Shown in pieces: positions 36,201 through 48,570 of a stretch of DNA of 64,000 bases (position 1 is the stretch's first letter; the number at the start of each line of letters is the position of its first letter). This DNA comes from Hygrocybe punicea. Taxonomy: Eukaryota; Basidiomycota; Agaricomycetes; Agaricales; Hygrophoraceae. A model generated the notes under the pieces. The model was given only the letters and a program-made list of their open reading frames with translations. It did no database searches and was not told where the DNA came from. A program made the translations under genes and the position numbers. The DNA is taken from NCBI GenBank assembly GCA_963556145.1, contig OY744463.1, forward strand, positions 3,534,001 through 3,598,000, read 5' to 3'.

Positions 36201-37107
36201 CGTCTCAATAGTACTTCGTACGAAGTTGTGAATGGCCGGCACCCTGCTGTCGAGATCGGTTTGTTGACAGCAGGTCGAGTTTTCACCCCGAATTCGGTAT
36301 CGCTAACACCCACATCAAGGCTTCACATTCTAACTGGACCCAACATGGCTGGGAAATCCACACTCCTCCGGCAATCCGCCCTCATCACAATTCTTGCACA
36401 AATTGGATCATTCGTGCCCGCTGATCATGCCATCATAGGCATCGTGGATAAGCTCTTTTCGAGGGTGGGGGCCAAAGATGACCTCTTCCGTGATCGAAGC
36501 ACATTCATGGTAGAAATGATGGAAACCGCGGCTATTCTTCGGCGCGCCACACGGCGGAGTCTGGTGGGTTGACCCAATCGATTTGCGTTTCATCACTGAT
36601 ATATGATCTAAGGTCATTATGGATGAAGTAGGCCGAGGAACAACTGTCAAGGACGGGTTAGCCATCGCCTTTGCCACAGTCCATCACCTTCTTTCTGTAA
36701 ATCGATGCAGAGCACTATTCGCAACTCATTTTCATGAGCTGTCAGATATGCTAGGATACTCGGGGGACTCGAGAGGTTCCGGAATCTTCAACAACGTCTC
36801 GTTCTTCTGCACAGATGTTGATAAAACTGATGTAAGTGTTATATCCTCGATGATATTGCTATGTTTATGTTGCGTTTTAAAGGATGGACATTTTTCTTAC
36901 TCTTACCGCCTCAAACCTGGCGTCAATCGCGATAGCCATGGTTTAAAAGTTGCGGAGTTGGCTGGACTGCCCCAACCAGCCTTGGCGGTAGCCGCTGATG
37001 CCCTGCTTGGGTTGAAGTCTCGGGGTGATGATGACATCGCCCACGGGGCGAACCTTAAGGCCCTCGGTCAGTTATTAGCAAGCCAGAACACGCGTAACAT
37101 GGAATAA
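33293..37107 (+). CDS. MSH1: Mitochondrial DNA mismatch-repair protein MutS homolog 1
   Basis: MSH1 maintains mitochondrial DNA by binding mismatches and hydrolysing ATP. The N-terminus [18 protein letters not shown] is basic and lacks acid residues, as in a presequence. The mismatch-contact motif is HVGQFYE, split from what follows by the intron 34083-34130. Further introns include 35035-35084 and 35503-35558, and later ones restore family sequence. Walker A is [14 protein letters not shown], the Walker B region [11 protein letters not shown], and the ABC His motif ATHFHEL. The 3' part (35085-37107) splices cleanly through [20 protein letters not shown] and [11 protein letters not shown]. 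Splice sites between about 33550 and 33930 remain unresolved, so the N-terminal 200 residues are uncertain. Divergent from the septin gene (157 bp); its stop lies 21 bp from the aconitase stop on the other strand. Confidence 0.92.
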
Positions 37108-37128
37108 TTTTAGCTACATAATTCATGT

Positions 37129-40100
37129 TTACAACATTATTTGGGAGCGGATGTGGTTCAAGGCTGAACCTGCTACAAACCACTTCAACTGGTCACTCGA
37201 CATGGTGTGTTTGGTAGGGATCTGGAACACCCCTCCGACACGCTTAGAAACTTTGACTGCAATGGTAGTGCCGGGGAGGCCCTGAAGCAGATTAGTCAAG
37301 CCGATTGTTTCGAGGACATCTCCGGAGTCAAGGCGAGAATAATCATCCTTATCGTCGAACCATAGCGGTAAAATGCCTTGCTTCTATCAAAGAACAAGAG
37401 GTCAACCTCTATCCCCCACCGCCTTTCTCTGAGACTTACTTTCAAGTTAGTCTCGTGGATACGAGCAAACGACCTTGCGATGATCATGGCACACCCTGCA
37501 TAACAACTATATTAGAGTAGTTCGAAAATAAATTGAACTATTTACCGTAGAAGCGGGGCTGTAGAGCCGCATGTTCTCGGGCACTGCCTTCACCATAATT
37601 ATCATCTACCACCAATGCCCATGGTTGGCCTCTCGCCTTGAAGCGTTTCGCCACGCCGGGAATTGAATCCACGAATGTCTCTCTATCATTATGGTCATGG
37701 TCGAACGCAACGTTAACATCAGCCCCTTCATCGTTGACAGCCTAGAATTCGAAGTCTGTGAAAAATACCCATTTCCTCCGATCAGTACATACAGTGATGA
37801 CTGTGGAAAAAAAAATTAGAGATGAACAATATCTCATTGAGTGAATGACATACGGAGGTTTTCCGAAATGTTTGTTAGGTGTCCTTTATATTTAAGCCAA
37901 GGTCCCTAGACACGTACGCGGTATATATGTGCGACATGAGCATGGGGGAAAACCTACTGCGGCTGATATGTGGTCCGTTGTGCATTTCCCCCTGACCCTC
38001 ATCAACACTTTCAACGGGGGTAGCTCTAGGCCTCTTGGATTCTTGGCTCCAAAATGACTTGGGAAAGGCCGGAGCAATTCCAACCGTTGTGAACTTTCGC
38101 TAATGACTACCTGAGTATCGGGCTGAGGCTCTGGGGTGCTTCTCGGCGGGTAAAATGTTGTATCTCCAGCCGTGAAGCCCGCAGAGGGGAGATCTTTTCC
38201 AGACGGGGGGGAAAACTTGAAAGGTTCGCCGGAAGGGCATGTCAGCGTGTCCATCAAGGGATTGAAGGAAAGTTTGCCAGAGAATGCCATTGCAGTCACA
38301 ATTGTCGGAGAGGCAAGGAAATTCATGGTTAAACGATTGCCATCATTGCGCGACTTGAAATTGCTGCAAAAGTATAAATAGGAGAAAAACCACAAAAAAA
38401 TCTGCAATACCGATTGAAAGAGGTTAAAATTGCTAGAGTTGGAATTAGTATTTGCCCAATCATATGTTACGAGATAAGTACCGACCATTTTCTTCATCCT
38501 TCTTGTCGTCTCTCTTCCACTGTTCGCAACGTTTGGTCATTATTGCCATCATCTCTCGGTTGACGCTTACCTGACCAATGCAAGGCCCACAAGCATTCGC
38601 CAGAACGACTGCCCCAACATTTTCAAGGGTGGATGTGACGTTATCACGTTCCATTGTAGCACGAATTTGTTCAGAACCAGGAGTACAAAGGAAAGGGACC
38701 TAAAAGAGCGTCATCAGCAAGTTTGTGATACCGTTGCTACAGATTAACCTTGGTGACGAGTCCAGCAGCGCTCGCTTGTCTTGCCAAATCTGCCACACTT
38801 GTCTAAAAATGGTGTGAGATGAGAGTAAAATTTCTTTGGAGATAATAATTCACCATATCTTCATAAGAACTATTTGTACACGATCCAATGAGTGCAGCCG
38901 AGAATTCATCTTTCCATCCTTGTTCTTTTACAAAAGAGCCAAATTTCGATAAGGGAGTCGCCAAATCGGGTGTGAAAGGTCCATTGATTGTTGGTTCAAG
39001 CTCAGACAAGTCCTGCAAGACATTGGGCGATTGATTTCAGGCCAATTTGGTCACTTACGATTTCAATGACTTCATCGTATTGTGCGTCATCATCCGCTTT
39101 GAGGAAGCCTTTGGCAGCTGCGTCATCAGCTGCACGGGCAACGGGTGCACGACCGGTGGCGTTCAAGAAGGCTCGCATATGAGGGGTGTAAGGGAATGTT
39201 GAAGTGGTGGCACCTACTTCTGCGCCCATATTGGCAATAGTTGCCAAACCTAGAATTAATAATCAGTACAGACGGAAAAAAAAGATCATAGCATTGATAA
39301 TATATGTGCACCAGTGCAGGATTGATCAAAGACACCAGGACCAAAATATTCAAGGATTCGACCAGTGCCTCCCTGGTCACGGTGATAAACTCGAGTGTTA
39401 TATATAAAATCAATCACTCACTCGAACGGTGAGTTTTCCAGCCAAATGGAGAATCAAATCTTTCGGTGTTGCCCAACCACTCAATTTTCCTGTCAGACGC
39501 ACACCTGACAAGTCGAAGATATGGAAATTAATAAGTTTCTTTTCAGGCAAATCACTCACCCACGATCTGTGGTGCTTTTAGTTCCCAAGGTGTTCCAGTC
39601 ATTGCGTCGACTGCATCTGCTCCCCCCACGCCGATGGCAAGCATACCGAGACCTCCAGCATTGGGCGTATGAGAGTCTACACATACATTGACTTGATTAT
39701 CATCAATATGGTTCTATTTGCCATACCTGTGCCAAGCCTATGTTGAGCAACGTGAGTAAGATTCCAATGGAATGCAATATATCGGACAAACATTAGCATC
39801 CCTGGGGCAGCATAATTCTCAAGGACAATTTGATGAATAATGCCGGATCCAGGTCGCCAGAACTCAATGCCATATTTACGAGCTGCACTTGCCAAGAAAT
39901 CAAAAACCTCCTTGTTTGATATCACGGATCTCTGTCCAGCTTAGCATAAGCATAATACGCAAAACGTGGACAACGCCAAGAACCTCCAGATCCGTTTTAG
40001 CGCCACTGGCAGCTTGGACGAGATGATCGCAATGTATACTCGTGGGAACCGCGCATTTAGCCAGGCCTGCACTCATGAACTGCAACCTCCACAAATATGG

Positions 40101-40513
40101 GTGAGGGTTGCCTTAATCACAAACCAACAGCCTGAAATCTTACAATGCCATTCTATCCAGAGAAGAAAATTCCAGAGATGTAAAGGTCTACAGATGGCTA
40201 GTGCTCACTGTGCAGAGGCGTCCTGCATGGCCACCCTCTCAGGACGAAGTTGCAGATAAGCCTTTCCTCTGATTTCTCCTGCATCAGCCAGACTCTTCCT
40301 CGGATCAACGAGGTGACTGTAGAGGATCTTCTCAGCCAAAGTAAGCGGCCTATGGTTCAGCGATTCCCGCACAAGACCAAGATTTTCGATTAGGACAGAG
40401 TATGGAGGTGTTATCGACGAACAATCTCGTTCCTTTAACGTAGCATGAGTTGCCAACGAACGCCGAGAGTAAGGATGGCGAGGTCCTATCCTAGGCTTGG
40501 GAAGTACACGCAT
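37129..40513 (-). CDS. ACO2: Aconitase, Aco2-type (homocitrate/aconitate hydratase, mitochondrial)
   Basis: Twenty exons close in frame to 796 aa. They are 40513-40209, 40152-40144, 40086-39984, 39931-39792, 39737-39727, 39676-39560, 39504-39422, 39372-39312, 39249-39059, 39012-38854, 38802-38749, 38699-38571, 38519-38486, 38432-38411, 38363-37958, 37905-37854, 37800-37793, 37741-37546, 37495-37440 and 37383-37129. Exons 2, 5, 14 and 17 are only 9, 11, 22 and 8 nt, yet each restores invariant aconitase sequence ([44 protein letters not shown]). Iron-sulfur Cys lie in [12 protein letters not shown] and [11 protein letters not shown] basic presequence precedes the core. APGMLMLGTDSHTP and [20 protein letters not shown] resemble yeast Aco2, which serves lysine synthesis, rather than Aco1; that subtype is inference. 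It shares an 80-bp divergent promoter with eIF3k. Confidence 0.93.
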
Positions 40514-40593
40514 AGCACTGTCACCTAGGTAGTTTTGAAAAAGTCACGTGTCGACTCTAGCAGACGATCCTAGACTTGAAAATAGCTCAAAAA
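40514..40593. promoter_or_regulatory. 80-bp divergent promoter of aconitase and eIF3k with CACGTG
   Basis: GTCACGTGTCGAC is centred on CACGTG at 40545-40550, midway between the ATGs at 40513 and 40594. It is of the same motif class as those before LYS1 and the acyltransferase. Confidence 0.5.
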
Positions 40594-41453
40594 ATGACTT
40601 CTTCTACGTCTTCATGGGTTTCTCCCCCAACACGAACAGAGCTTATTGAAGACCTGGTATCTGGAGTAGGTGCGAACAAATGTGTTATTAGTCTTTTTCT
40701 TAGTTCTCAGCACACTATTCAATTAGACCGTTACAACCCATCCAATGTCGGCATCCTGGAGGACTACCTGTACCATCAAATTCGAAGTCAGGAATACGAC
40801 TGTTTAGCCAACCTTGCTATCCTGAAGCTGTATGTAGCTGAATTATACAGGGGATGTCCATTTTGCTGATTTTTTTTGGCAGCTACCAGTTCAATCCCGA
40901 CCTTTACAACCCGGATGTAGTCATTAACATTCTCATAAAGGCACTAACTGCAGCACCTCTGCCTGATTTCAACCTTTGCATATCTCTTTTGGATGACAGA
41001 CCCGTAAACGCTACCCTGGACGAGCCTGATCCTCTCCCAACTTTACTTCCGGATCTGAAGACGCTTCAAACACTTCTCCAACAATGCAGATTCCCCACTT
41101 TCTGGGCTGTGTTTCGTTCGGAACAGCTTGAGTCAATTCGGGACAACTATACCGTCGAATGCGTTGGATTTGAAGATGCTGTCAGAGACGTCGTCATTCG
41201 CGCCGTAAAAGGAGCGTTCATCCGGATAGGGACGGAGAGATTAGGATCATACCTTGATTTAAGCGGTGAGTTTGTCTTCCTAAAACCAAATTTGGTTAAG
41301 TCACCTACGAAATTATTAGGACAAGAACTCGAGGATTACATCTCAGGCCTTGGTTGGACCATTGAGTCGTCCGTTGTCAATATTCCACCAAACCCAGACA
41401 ACCAAATCGAATCTACTGTTGTTCAAGAAAATATCAAACTGCCTCGTTCGTAA
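40594..41453 (+). CDS. Eukaryotic translation initiation factor 3 subunit K
   Basis: eIF3k is a non-core, PCI-like subunit of the eIF3 scaffold on the 40S ribosome. Four exons (40594-40665, 40711-40829, 40883-41265, 41320-41453; introns of 45, 53 and 54 bp) close to 235 aa. Family marks are DRYNPSNVGILEDYLYHQ, then YDCLANLAILKLYQFNPDLY, and the winged-helix part VRDVVIRAVKGAFIRIGTER. The length is typical. The first intron donor (GTAGGT after SG) is fixed by joining LVSG to HTIQLDRYNP. Divergent from aconitase and convergent with the amino-acid transporter. Confidence 0.93.
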
Positions 41454-41639
41454 TTTTTTGCTGTCAATGCGGATTGACCGTTTTTAAAAATAAAAATGAC
41501 TCCAGAGCTTGTCAAGGTCATCTCGCATACTGCGCAGAGTGTGTAGACATAAGTATTTTGGCTGGCGTAGATTCAAGAGGCTGTCATTTTTATGTGCTCC
41601 ACTACATGACAATCTAAATGTGTAGCTGCATTTTCTTCA

Positions 41640-43980
41640 TCACATTCCCAAAAATGCTGTCATGGTCCCCCAAATTGCCATGACACTTGTGACAACTAGC
41701 ACAAACGCGTCAAATGGTCGACATCGTCCGGTAAGCGCGATATGTGCCGCGATAGGGCCTATAACACAGATCGTGATGGCCGCGAAAGAACCGAGGAAGG
41801 CCATCATGGAACTGAAATTTGGAACAAGGATAGATACGCTGACCGACAGTACTGGGAGAAGAATTCGTTCTACAACAATGAAGATTTGTTTTATAGTGCT
41901 GTTTGACGCTTCGGACGGCAACTCGTCGTGGACTGAAAGTTTTTTGGACTCCGTAGATACAGAGAGTGGATTGGGATCAAGCCCCAAAAAGTTCTCAATA
42001 ATGACATTGATCTGAGTTAGATGTTAGCGCTGGAGGCAGTCAGCGGGAGCAAATATTCTCACTGGTCTCGTAGATAACGCGAACTTTGTTCTATATCACG
42101 TGCGTGAGGTGGAAGGATCCCGCAGATACGGCTGCCAAATATGACTTACAATGGACTGACGACAAGCGTCCACAACACAGCACGATTAAGCAATGCATGG
42201 TATCCAGGGGTCCGCAGCAGATCCATGCTAATCTACATCGCACCATGAGGATAAGAAAGAAAGAACCAAAATTCGGCGGCTCACTTCTTCGCTAACGGCG
42301 TTCCCAAACATCAGATACCCTGCGTAACCAATCGAGGTGTATGTAAATGTGGCGACGATCTAGGCATCATTCAACTAGCATGACGATGGATGAGAAAAGA
42401 ATATTCACAAATGCCCAGTTGATCATCTTGTCAAAATCCCGAGGGTTAATCATATCTCTTGCCAATGAAGGTATTACAGCGTGGCCTGAAAACTAGGGTT
42501 GGAATCTGCATAAGGATTGGATGTGTCAACGAGTAGCAGAGGCGTACCCCAGCCATGAACAGCCCGAAAGCAACACCCAAATTTGCAATGCTACTGACAC
42601 CGAATGACGTCTCTGCAGGGCTCCAGAGACTTCCAGGTCCCTCTCGTTTCGAGAAGCCATCGATTAGAATGACCACGATGATCAATAGGGTAGAAAGGAT
42701 GCCCAATATGGATGTGTATGAGAGAAGGGATAGAGGCAGGAACATGGTTGGAATCAATCTGATTGTTAGTACTCAGTACAAGTATCCCGTTTCGACCATT
42801 CGGCACATATACGCACACAACAAGTCCCAAAATCTTGTAAGTATCCGCCGAGTAGGCTGGAGAAATTGTGTGTAAGGAGTCGGCGAACAAAGTCACTAGA
42901 AGGACGCTGTCCAGAAGTTAAACGATATAAGCAAAGAGCACGCCATAGCACGCCAACCTAACGGCGAATAGCTCCAGACAAAACAAAGCGCCAGTAAGCA
43001 GGGTCGACCGAGGACCGAAAGCTTTCAAGCCAATGTCAGAATACGAACGCAGACGAGGGTCTTCTAATATGATGCGGGCTAAGATTTTGGCTCTGATGAC
43101 AGCCTCATGATCGGTCAGAAAGAGTGTTTCAAAGGCACTGTCTCAACGTACGTGTAGCATGAAATGAATGCATAAAATAAGATGAGTAGCGTACCGCCTA
43201 CCCAACCAGCGTAAGCGAATGCAAGCGGCTCGGACAACATACCGACTCCGACCAAGATAGCAATGGAGTTGAATAGCTGTTAATCTGATTTTGAGCGGCC
43301 CGTCAAAGAAAATAACGGGTCGCTCTATACCGTTTGCCCAAATGTGCTTTTGCCATCATAGACATGTCTTGGACTCTTGCTAGACCCAGACGAGTCGCGC
43401 CGGACGAGACCAGTCGATTGATACGTTATCGGGTCAGATAAAATTTCAGCCGTGATGTAGTTGAGTGGAGAGGCGCAACGTGGACCAGGAGTGTCAGAGA
43501 AAGATAGAGACTTGTGTAACAGAGGACTTAGTTCATGAGCCCTAGAATTTACAATGATAGGGGTCGTCGTATGCAATTGGCTGGTCGTCTGCATTGATAC
43601 GCTTGGAGTGCCAACGATTGCACGTCCTACGGAAGGGTCAAGGTCCGGGTCGTCCCAGCCTAATTCATCGAAAGAGCCATGGTGGTGTAAGGGAGTGCGG
43701 ATACTGTACTCTCCAACCTCCATATTCTCAGGCTCTTCCTCGTGATCGACGAGGGCCGTTGACTGCTCGACTCGGAGAGGGTTTGGAAGATCTGGCGTCG
43801 AGACAACTTTCGAATTTGCTACTAAGTATTGGCTGCGACGATCTGGGGAGTCACTGGCATGTCAATATAGGAGAAACTCCCTAGAACGGCAGTCTACTCA
43901 CAGGACGAGAGTGCATCCCTAAAACTACCGGAGACGGGGGGAGAAGAGCCAAGGGCATACGTTATAGGCAAGGAAGGCAT
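41640..43980 (-). CDS. Vacuolar amino-acid transporter (AAAP/AVT family)
   Basis: The gene starts MPSLPITYALGSSPPVSG at 43980 and ends FLGM at 41640, cut by many introns. Recognisable membrane segments in order are NSIAILVGVGMLSEPLAFAY, LLILFYAFISCYT, STLLTGALFCLELFAVS, ILGILSTLLIIVVILIDGFS, SSIANLGVAFGLFMAG followed by FSGHAVIPSLARDM, FIVATFTYTSIGYAGYLMFG, and the C-terminal LPVLSVSVSILVPNFSSMMA and SFAAITICVIGPIAA. The N-terminal 150 or so residues are acidic and Ser-rich, as in yeast Avt1. FSGHAVIPSLARDM after the sixth or seventh helix is typical of the AVT branch. Such carriers exchange neutral amino acids with protons at the vacuole. I did not fix every splice site, so the full length is approximate (about 11 membrane helices expected). 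Confidence 0.87.
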
Positions 43981-44351
43981 AATCCTACTAGGCTAGTAGT
44001 GAATGTGGAAGTCGGCGACGGCGATGATGCTGGAAGGCTGAAAGACGGCTTAAATACCTAGCTCGGTGTGCTTCTTCGACTAAAAGCAACGTTATCGTCG
44101 CCTGGCCGGAGCTAGGAGCCTGGACGGACTCGGGTACAGTCATGTTTGGATTTCATATCAGGGATTGTCTCCATCGATCACCACCAAGTCTCAGGTCCGT
44201 TAGATCCGATGACTTCACAATGGATTAAAATAAATTTGAGGGTCTAACGACAATGACTAGTGACCGTGAACACGACGACGAACACAAGAATGGACTCTAA
44301 ATGGGACAATATGCAGAGGTTCAATCCAATGAAGAATTCAGAAAGAAGGTC
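43981..44351. other. Intergenic region
   Basis: This is the promoter side of the transporter and 3' flank of the ISWI-subunit gene. No gene or repeat is seen in the 371 bp. Confidence 0.4.
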
Positions 44352-47300
44352 CTATGACGAGTTGACTGCACGCCGGTTGGTCCACAGCATGTATGGTTCC
44401 CTTAACATGTCATGTCCAGACACCGCTTTGGTCCGAGCGCTACGTCGAGCGTCGGGAAGTTTCGCATTTACGTTCAAGTCCTAAATCAGAATCAGCGTTG
44501 CGCGGCACAACTGAATCAGGGGGTTGAGCTAACCGTAATACGTTTCCTGATCCCTGGTGCAATATGCGGCCACCATTTTGTGAGAGTATTTTTCAGAGCA
44601 AGTTCACGATTACCCTTGGGGTTGAGCCAAGCGACGAATTCATCAAGCTGAAATGCATCATATCCTGAATACGCATCCCCCGGAATTGAAACTTGGAATC
44701 GTACCTCTTCCAACTCAGTGTAAACGGCCCATTCCCCACTGCCCAACATCCCAGTTTCCCCTTCCTCCTCTCTCCGCCTCGCCTCCATGTCCTCATCATC
44801 TCTTCTCTCCAAAAGTTCGGTGTCAAACTCGCTTGGACCCTGCACAAATATTCGCCCAGCTCCGTACTGCACGACACCCCCACTCCCAAGCAACGAGGCC
44901 GATCCCATCCCATCGAACCACCATATACGATTATAAAAGCGGTCTTTTCCGAGAGGTTTGACCCTGACGGCACCCAATAGCTTTCTGAACTCCCGCTCGA
45001 TACCTTCAAGTCTGCGCTCCAGTTTATTGACATCTTCATCAAGTCGACGGTGTTCTGCCAATGCTTGTTTGGCTGATGCAACCTTGGCCCTGGCGACCTC
45101 GCGCTGTTTTGCGTACGCCTGATTCTGTGCCTTCAATCGAAGGTCTTTCTGTCGTGCTGAGTTCTTCTGCCGGCTCACAGTCGACGCTGACGCCGTCTCC
45201 GATCCTCCTTCAGAGGGAGAAACATCGGAGAGTTCACTAGAATCTTGAATAGCGATATCTTCATCAACATCATTGGAAGCAACGAGCTCTTCATCTTTGG
45301 CTTCCCCAAGAAGTGCATTCATTTCCTCGGTGCTTGATAACAAGATTGTGTCAGTTTAGTCTTTTTTTTCCTGATCATTGCGAAGACTCACAGTTGCTTC
45401 TTCTGCCGGTTCACCTCAATCTTCTCCTTCCGCAGGGCTGTCAACTGCTCTTCACAAGATTCCATGTGTGCATGAATTGCCTTGCTTGATATTGCCAGAT
45501 TACACATGAATGACAGGATAGCAATCCGATCAGCAGGGGGAAGAGCGTGGTAACGTTGACCGGGTGTTGACGCCACGCTGAGTGGGGTATTGACGGGGCT
45601 AGACAATCTAGAACTACTGGAAGATGAAGATGGCTCAGCCGACGATTCAGGAGCGAAGAGAAGTCGAGTGAGGATCTGGCGAAGTCGAGGGAAATTTCCT
45701 AACGTGGCATGCTAACATAGCGTCAGTCAGAGTTAGGTGGTCCAACATTCGGTGTATCACTTACATCTTTCAGACAACCAAGGAGAGCATCTTCCCATCC
45801 TTCCCTCCCTTCCGAATGTCTCAGAGGAACTCTCTCCCAATTATTACCCACATCAGCCATCGCGGCGGAGAGTTGTTCGATTGACACGCCGAGGTCCTCG
45901 TCGTCTACTTCCATTTTCTCTTTAAGGCGCAGGAGGGAGAGGACGGCGCTATGTCGTGTGAATGGAACAGTCCGTAAATTGTAGATAAGTGTGGAATGAA
46001 CCTCCGCAAGAAGCGGGCAAAGTGGATCCATGACGGAGTGTCGCATAGCATGCTCAAATTCATCCAAAGTGAAGGACGACAGATGAAGTGCTTGCCTGAT
46101 GAAAACAGTCTTGACTCAGGTACTTGACGGCATCGTTTGAAGCGACGAAAACTCACCCATAGACGACTAAAAAGTTCCAAGCGAGCAAGAATGATTCAAA
46201 AGTGCCGGGATCTTCATGAAAAGGAACTGTCTGACTGGGCAACGGTCTTTGTACCTTCATCCCGGCTTTCTTCTCCTTCTCTGACAACCGTACATCCAGA
46301 TCTTCTGTAGGGTAACGGATGGGCTTCTTCTTCTTCTTTTCCGCGGCGACTCGGTCAGCCTCCTCCTTCACCACCTTCTGTTGTACAGCCTTTTCGCGCG
46401 CTTCCCGTTCCCGCTTCTCGGCCGCAGCAGCGAGGACTTTCACTAAAATTGAAGATGAGAAAGGGGCGGAGCAGGATAAAGGAACAATGCAATGCACCTC
46501 TCTCCTCCTGTGCCGGCGTCAGTTTTTTCTTCTTCGATGGAGGCCCCTCCTTATCCTCCCAGGCTTTCTTCCTTTTGTCGATTTCTCCCTTCTTGATGCT
46601 CTCAACACCCTTGCGTGTCTCCTCAGGCATCACAGAATCGACTCCGTATCTTTTCGCGATGGCGGGCTTCACTGTCCATGGTGAGGCTACTGCCGCGTCG
46701 CGATCAACGCAATCGCGGATGAAGCGGCGAAGAATTGACTTGGAGAACGAAAGGCGGTCACGACTGACACTGATGTGTGAGGGGCAGACGAAAATATGAT
46801 TGATATGAATATCGCACCTCATGAGATGGCATTGGACTTCCGTTATACTCCCAGTCCGTTCACCCTCCTTGCTCGTGGTCTTGGGAGCCGACCTGCTCTT
46901 GTCGTGGCTTTTATCCTTTTCCAGCTCTAGTAATTGTACTCCGTAGTAGTACTTGGTAGGATCATCAGTAGCATTCGCGTCTTTCGCAGGAATCTTAAGG
47001 TCGCCGGCAATCATGTGCGGCCGTTCTTCTTTGGCTGGAGGGGGAGTGGCGGAAGAAGAGGACGACGCATTTTGGGCCGAGTTGGTATCGAGGACTGAGT
47101 TGATTCTAGGGGGGTACACCTTTTGAACGCGAGCGTAGTATCTACCACCAATGTTGAGACGACGAGGCCAAGAACATGGCGTGAATCAGCTCACTTGGTA
47201 CCCGCAATATCAACAACAACTCCTATGTTCGGTTGGAAAAGGTTAGCAAATATCGTTAAAATACGAAACACAGCAGAACACTGACTCTCGTCCTCGAAAT

Positions 47301-47790
47301 AACGGTCCTTAAAACGATCATAAACAGCTTCGACAAGGTGGTCAAGACGGCCCATGACCTCTGAAGGTGGCACGAATGAGAATGGATACATCTTTAGAGG
47401 AAGCAAAGATGGGGACGAACGCCATTGAACAGCTCTCAGAATGGCGGGCTTGAGTGGTTCAGAGAAGCGGGAGTGCATTGTGCGAGCCTCCTGCTGCTCA
47501 CTCTCGATGGCCTGGAAATAGTCGAGACCACTTTTGCCAGTCACCTCACACTGAAACTGCTTGAGTCTGTAAAAGGACATGCGAGCGGCGTATGCACTGA
47601 GCAAGGACGAGGAGTGAGATACGGGGTAGAGATGGAGAAATAGTTGGGAGGGAGCGTACTCGTAAGAGTCGAAAATCTCGCCTGTCTGTTCGAGGTAGTA
47701 GACGTCTTTGTTGGGGTCAGACTTTGCAGCCTGGAGGAGAGACTCAGAGGGCTCAGTGAGAACGACGCGTTTGCGCCGGCAAGTGGGCAT
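44352..47790 (-). CDS. ISWI-complex subunit, Itc1/ACF1-type (WAC-DDT-WHIM)
   Basis: Itc1/ACF1 proteins hold the ISWI ATPase and set nucleosome spacing. It starts MPTCRRKRVVLTEPSESLLQ at 47790. The WAC domain follows (DVYYLEQTGEIFDSYEY, then FQCEVTGKSGLDYFQAIESE). A basic coiled coil (AAAAEKREREAREKAVQQKV) leads to the DDT domain (FESFLLAWNFLVVYGQALHL, then FTLDEFEHAMRH) and WHIM-type segments (DRIAILSFMCNLAISSKAIH; VRVKPLGKDRFYNRIWWFDG). The last intron (44481-44533) joins RKRIT to DLNVNAKLPDARRSARTK, and the protein ends TNRRAVNSS. Internal introns were not all placed. No PHD finger or bromodomain is seen, as in fungal Itc1. It lies on the same strand as, and downstream of, the Ser/Pro-rich gene at 48571. 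Confidence 0.9.
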
Positions 47791-48570
47791 TGAGATGAGG
47801 GGAGAGGAAGAGGAAGGAAGGTGATGGCGGGAAGCGGGAAGAAAAGGGAAATGGCCGCGGGTGGCTAGGAGGATACCGATGCGTGTAGCTGGTTTCGCGC
47901 ATTTTTGCAGAGTCCCTCCGATGAGGTAGACGCCACCTCTAACTGCCGGCCTCCTTTTCACTCTCAGCCCCGCACCACGGCCATGTTTTTCAGTTCTCCC
48001 AGCCTGTATTTCAGACCAGTTTCCTCTGTATTCCTGTGTGGCTTGTGCCAGTGTCCAGGATCATCTTGTAAAAATTTCATGTCACAGCTCCCGCTCAGTG
48101 CATCTTTTTTTGTTCGGCTGAAACTCGTCGTGCTATATACGTCCCGGCCTGTACCATCGCCTTGTATCAACCGAACAGCGGTGAATTCTTGATCAACTCT
48201 CCGCAGAGCTCTGGCCATTTTCCTTGCCGTATCTTACATTTGTTCAGCCCAAAGACTTTTGCCCTCTTCTGCTCAGACTTGCTGTGGTCTGGCACGTGAT
48301 CGTGATACCCAAAATACTATTATTTGTCGTCATATGCAAGGATACATCAAGAATCATATCAAAATCTACCAGAAGAGGCCGTCCATAAGCCAAAATATAT
48401 CAGAAGAGGACCGAGCATCGTAAGTAATCGCGCAATCAGTCGATAGTCAGTCGTTTCCTGCCAGGAGTATTCATCTGCTCCTGGGAGCCAGCTTGTGGCC
48501 TGAGCTGTGACTTTTCCTTTTCCTTCTGTGTCCAATCATTGGCATCCAACATCACAAACAAACAAAAACG
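47791..48570. other. 780-bp intergenic region upstream of the ISWI-subunit gene
   Basis: It contains GGCACGTGAT (CACGTG at 48293-48298), a doubtful 84-codon frame (47964-48218) and a short imperfect direct repeat (AGAAGAGG at about 48371 and 48411). No other gene is seen. Confidence 0.45.
47964..48218 (-). CDS. Small open frame upstream of the ISWI-subunit gene
   Basis: An uninterrupted ATG-to-stop frame of 84 codons begins MARALRRVDQEFTAVRLIQG and ends LKNMAVVRG. Its composition (balanced charge, Trp, His, Cys) is protein-like, and it stops 173 bp before the ATG of the ISWI-subunit gene on the same strand. It could be a tiny gene or an upstream ORF in a long leader. The family is not recognised. 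Confidence 0.3.
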   Translation of the reverse strand: MARALRRVDQEFTAVRLIQGDGTGRDVYSTTSFSRTKKDALSGSCDMKFLQDDPGHWHKPHRNTEETGLKYRLGELKNMAVVRG

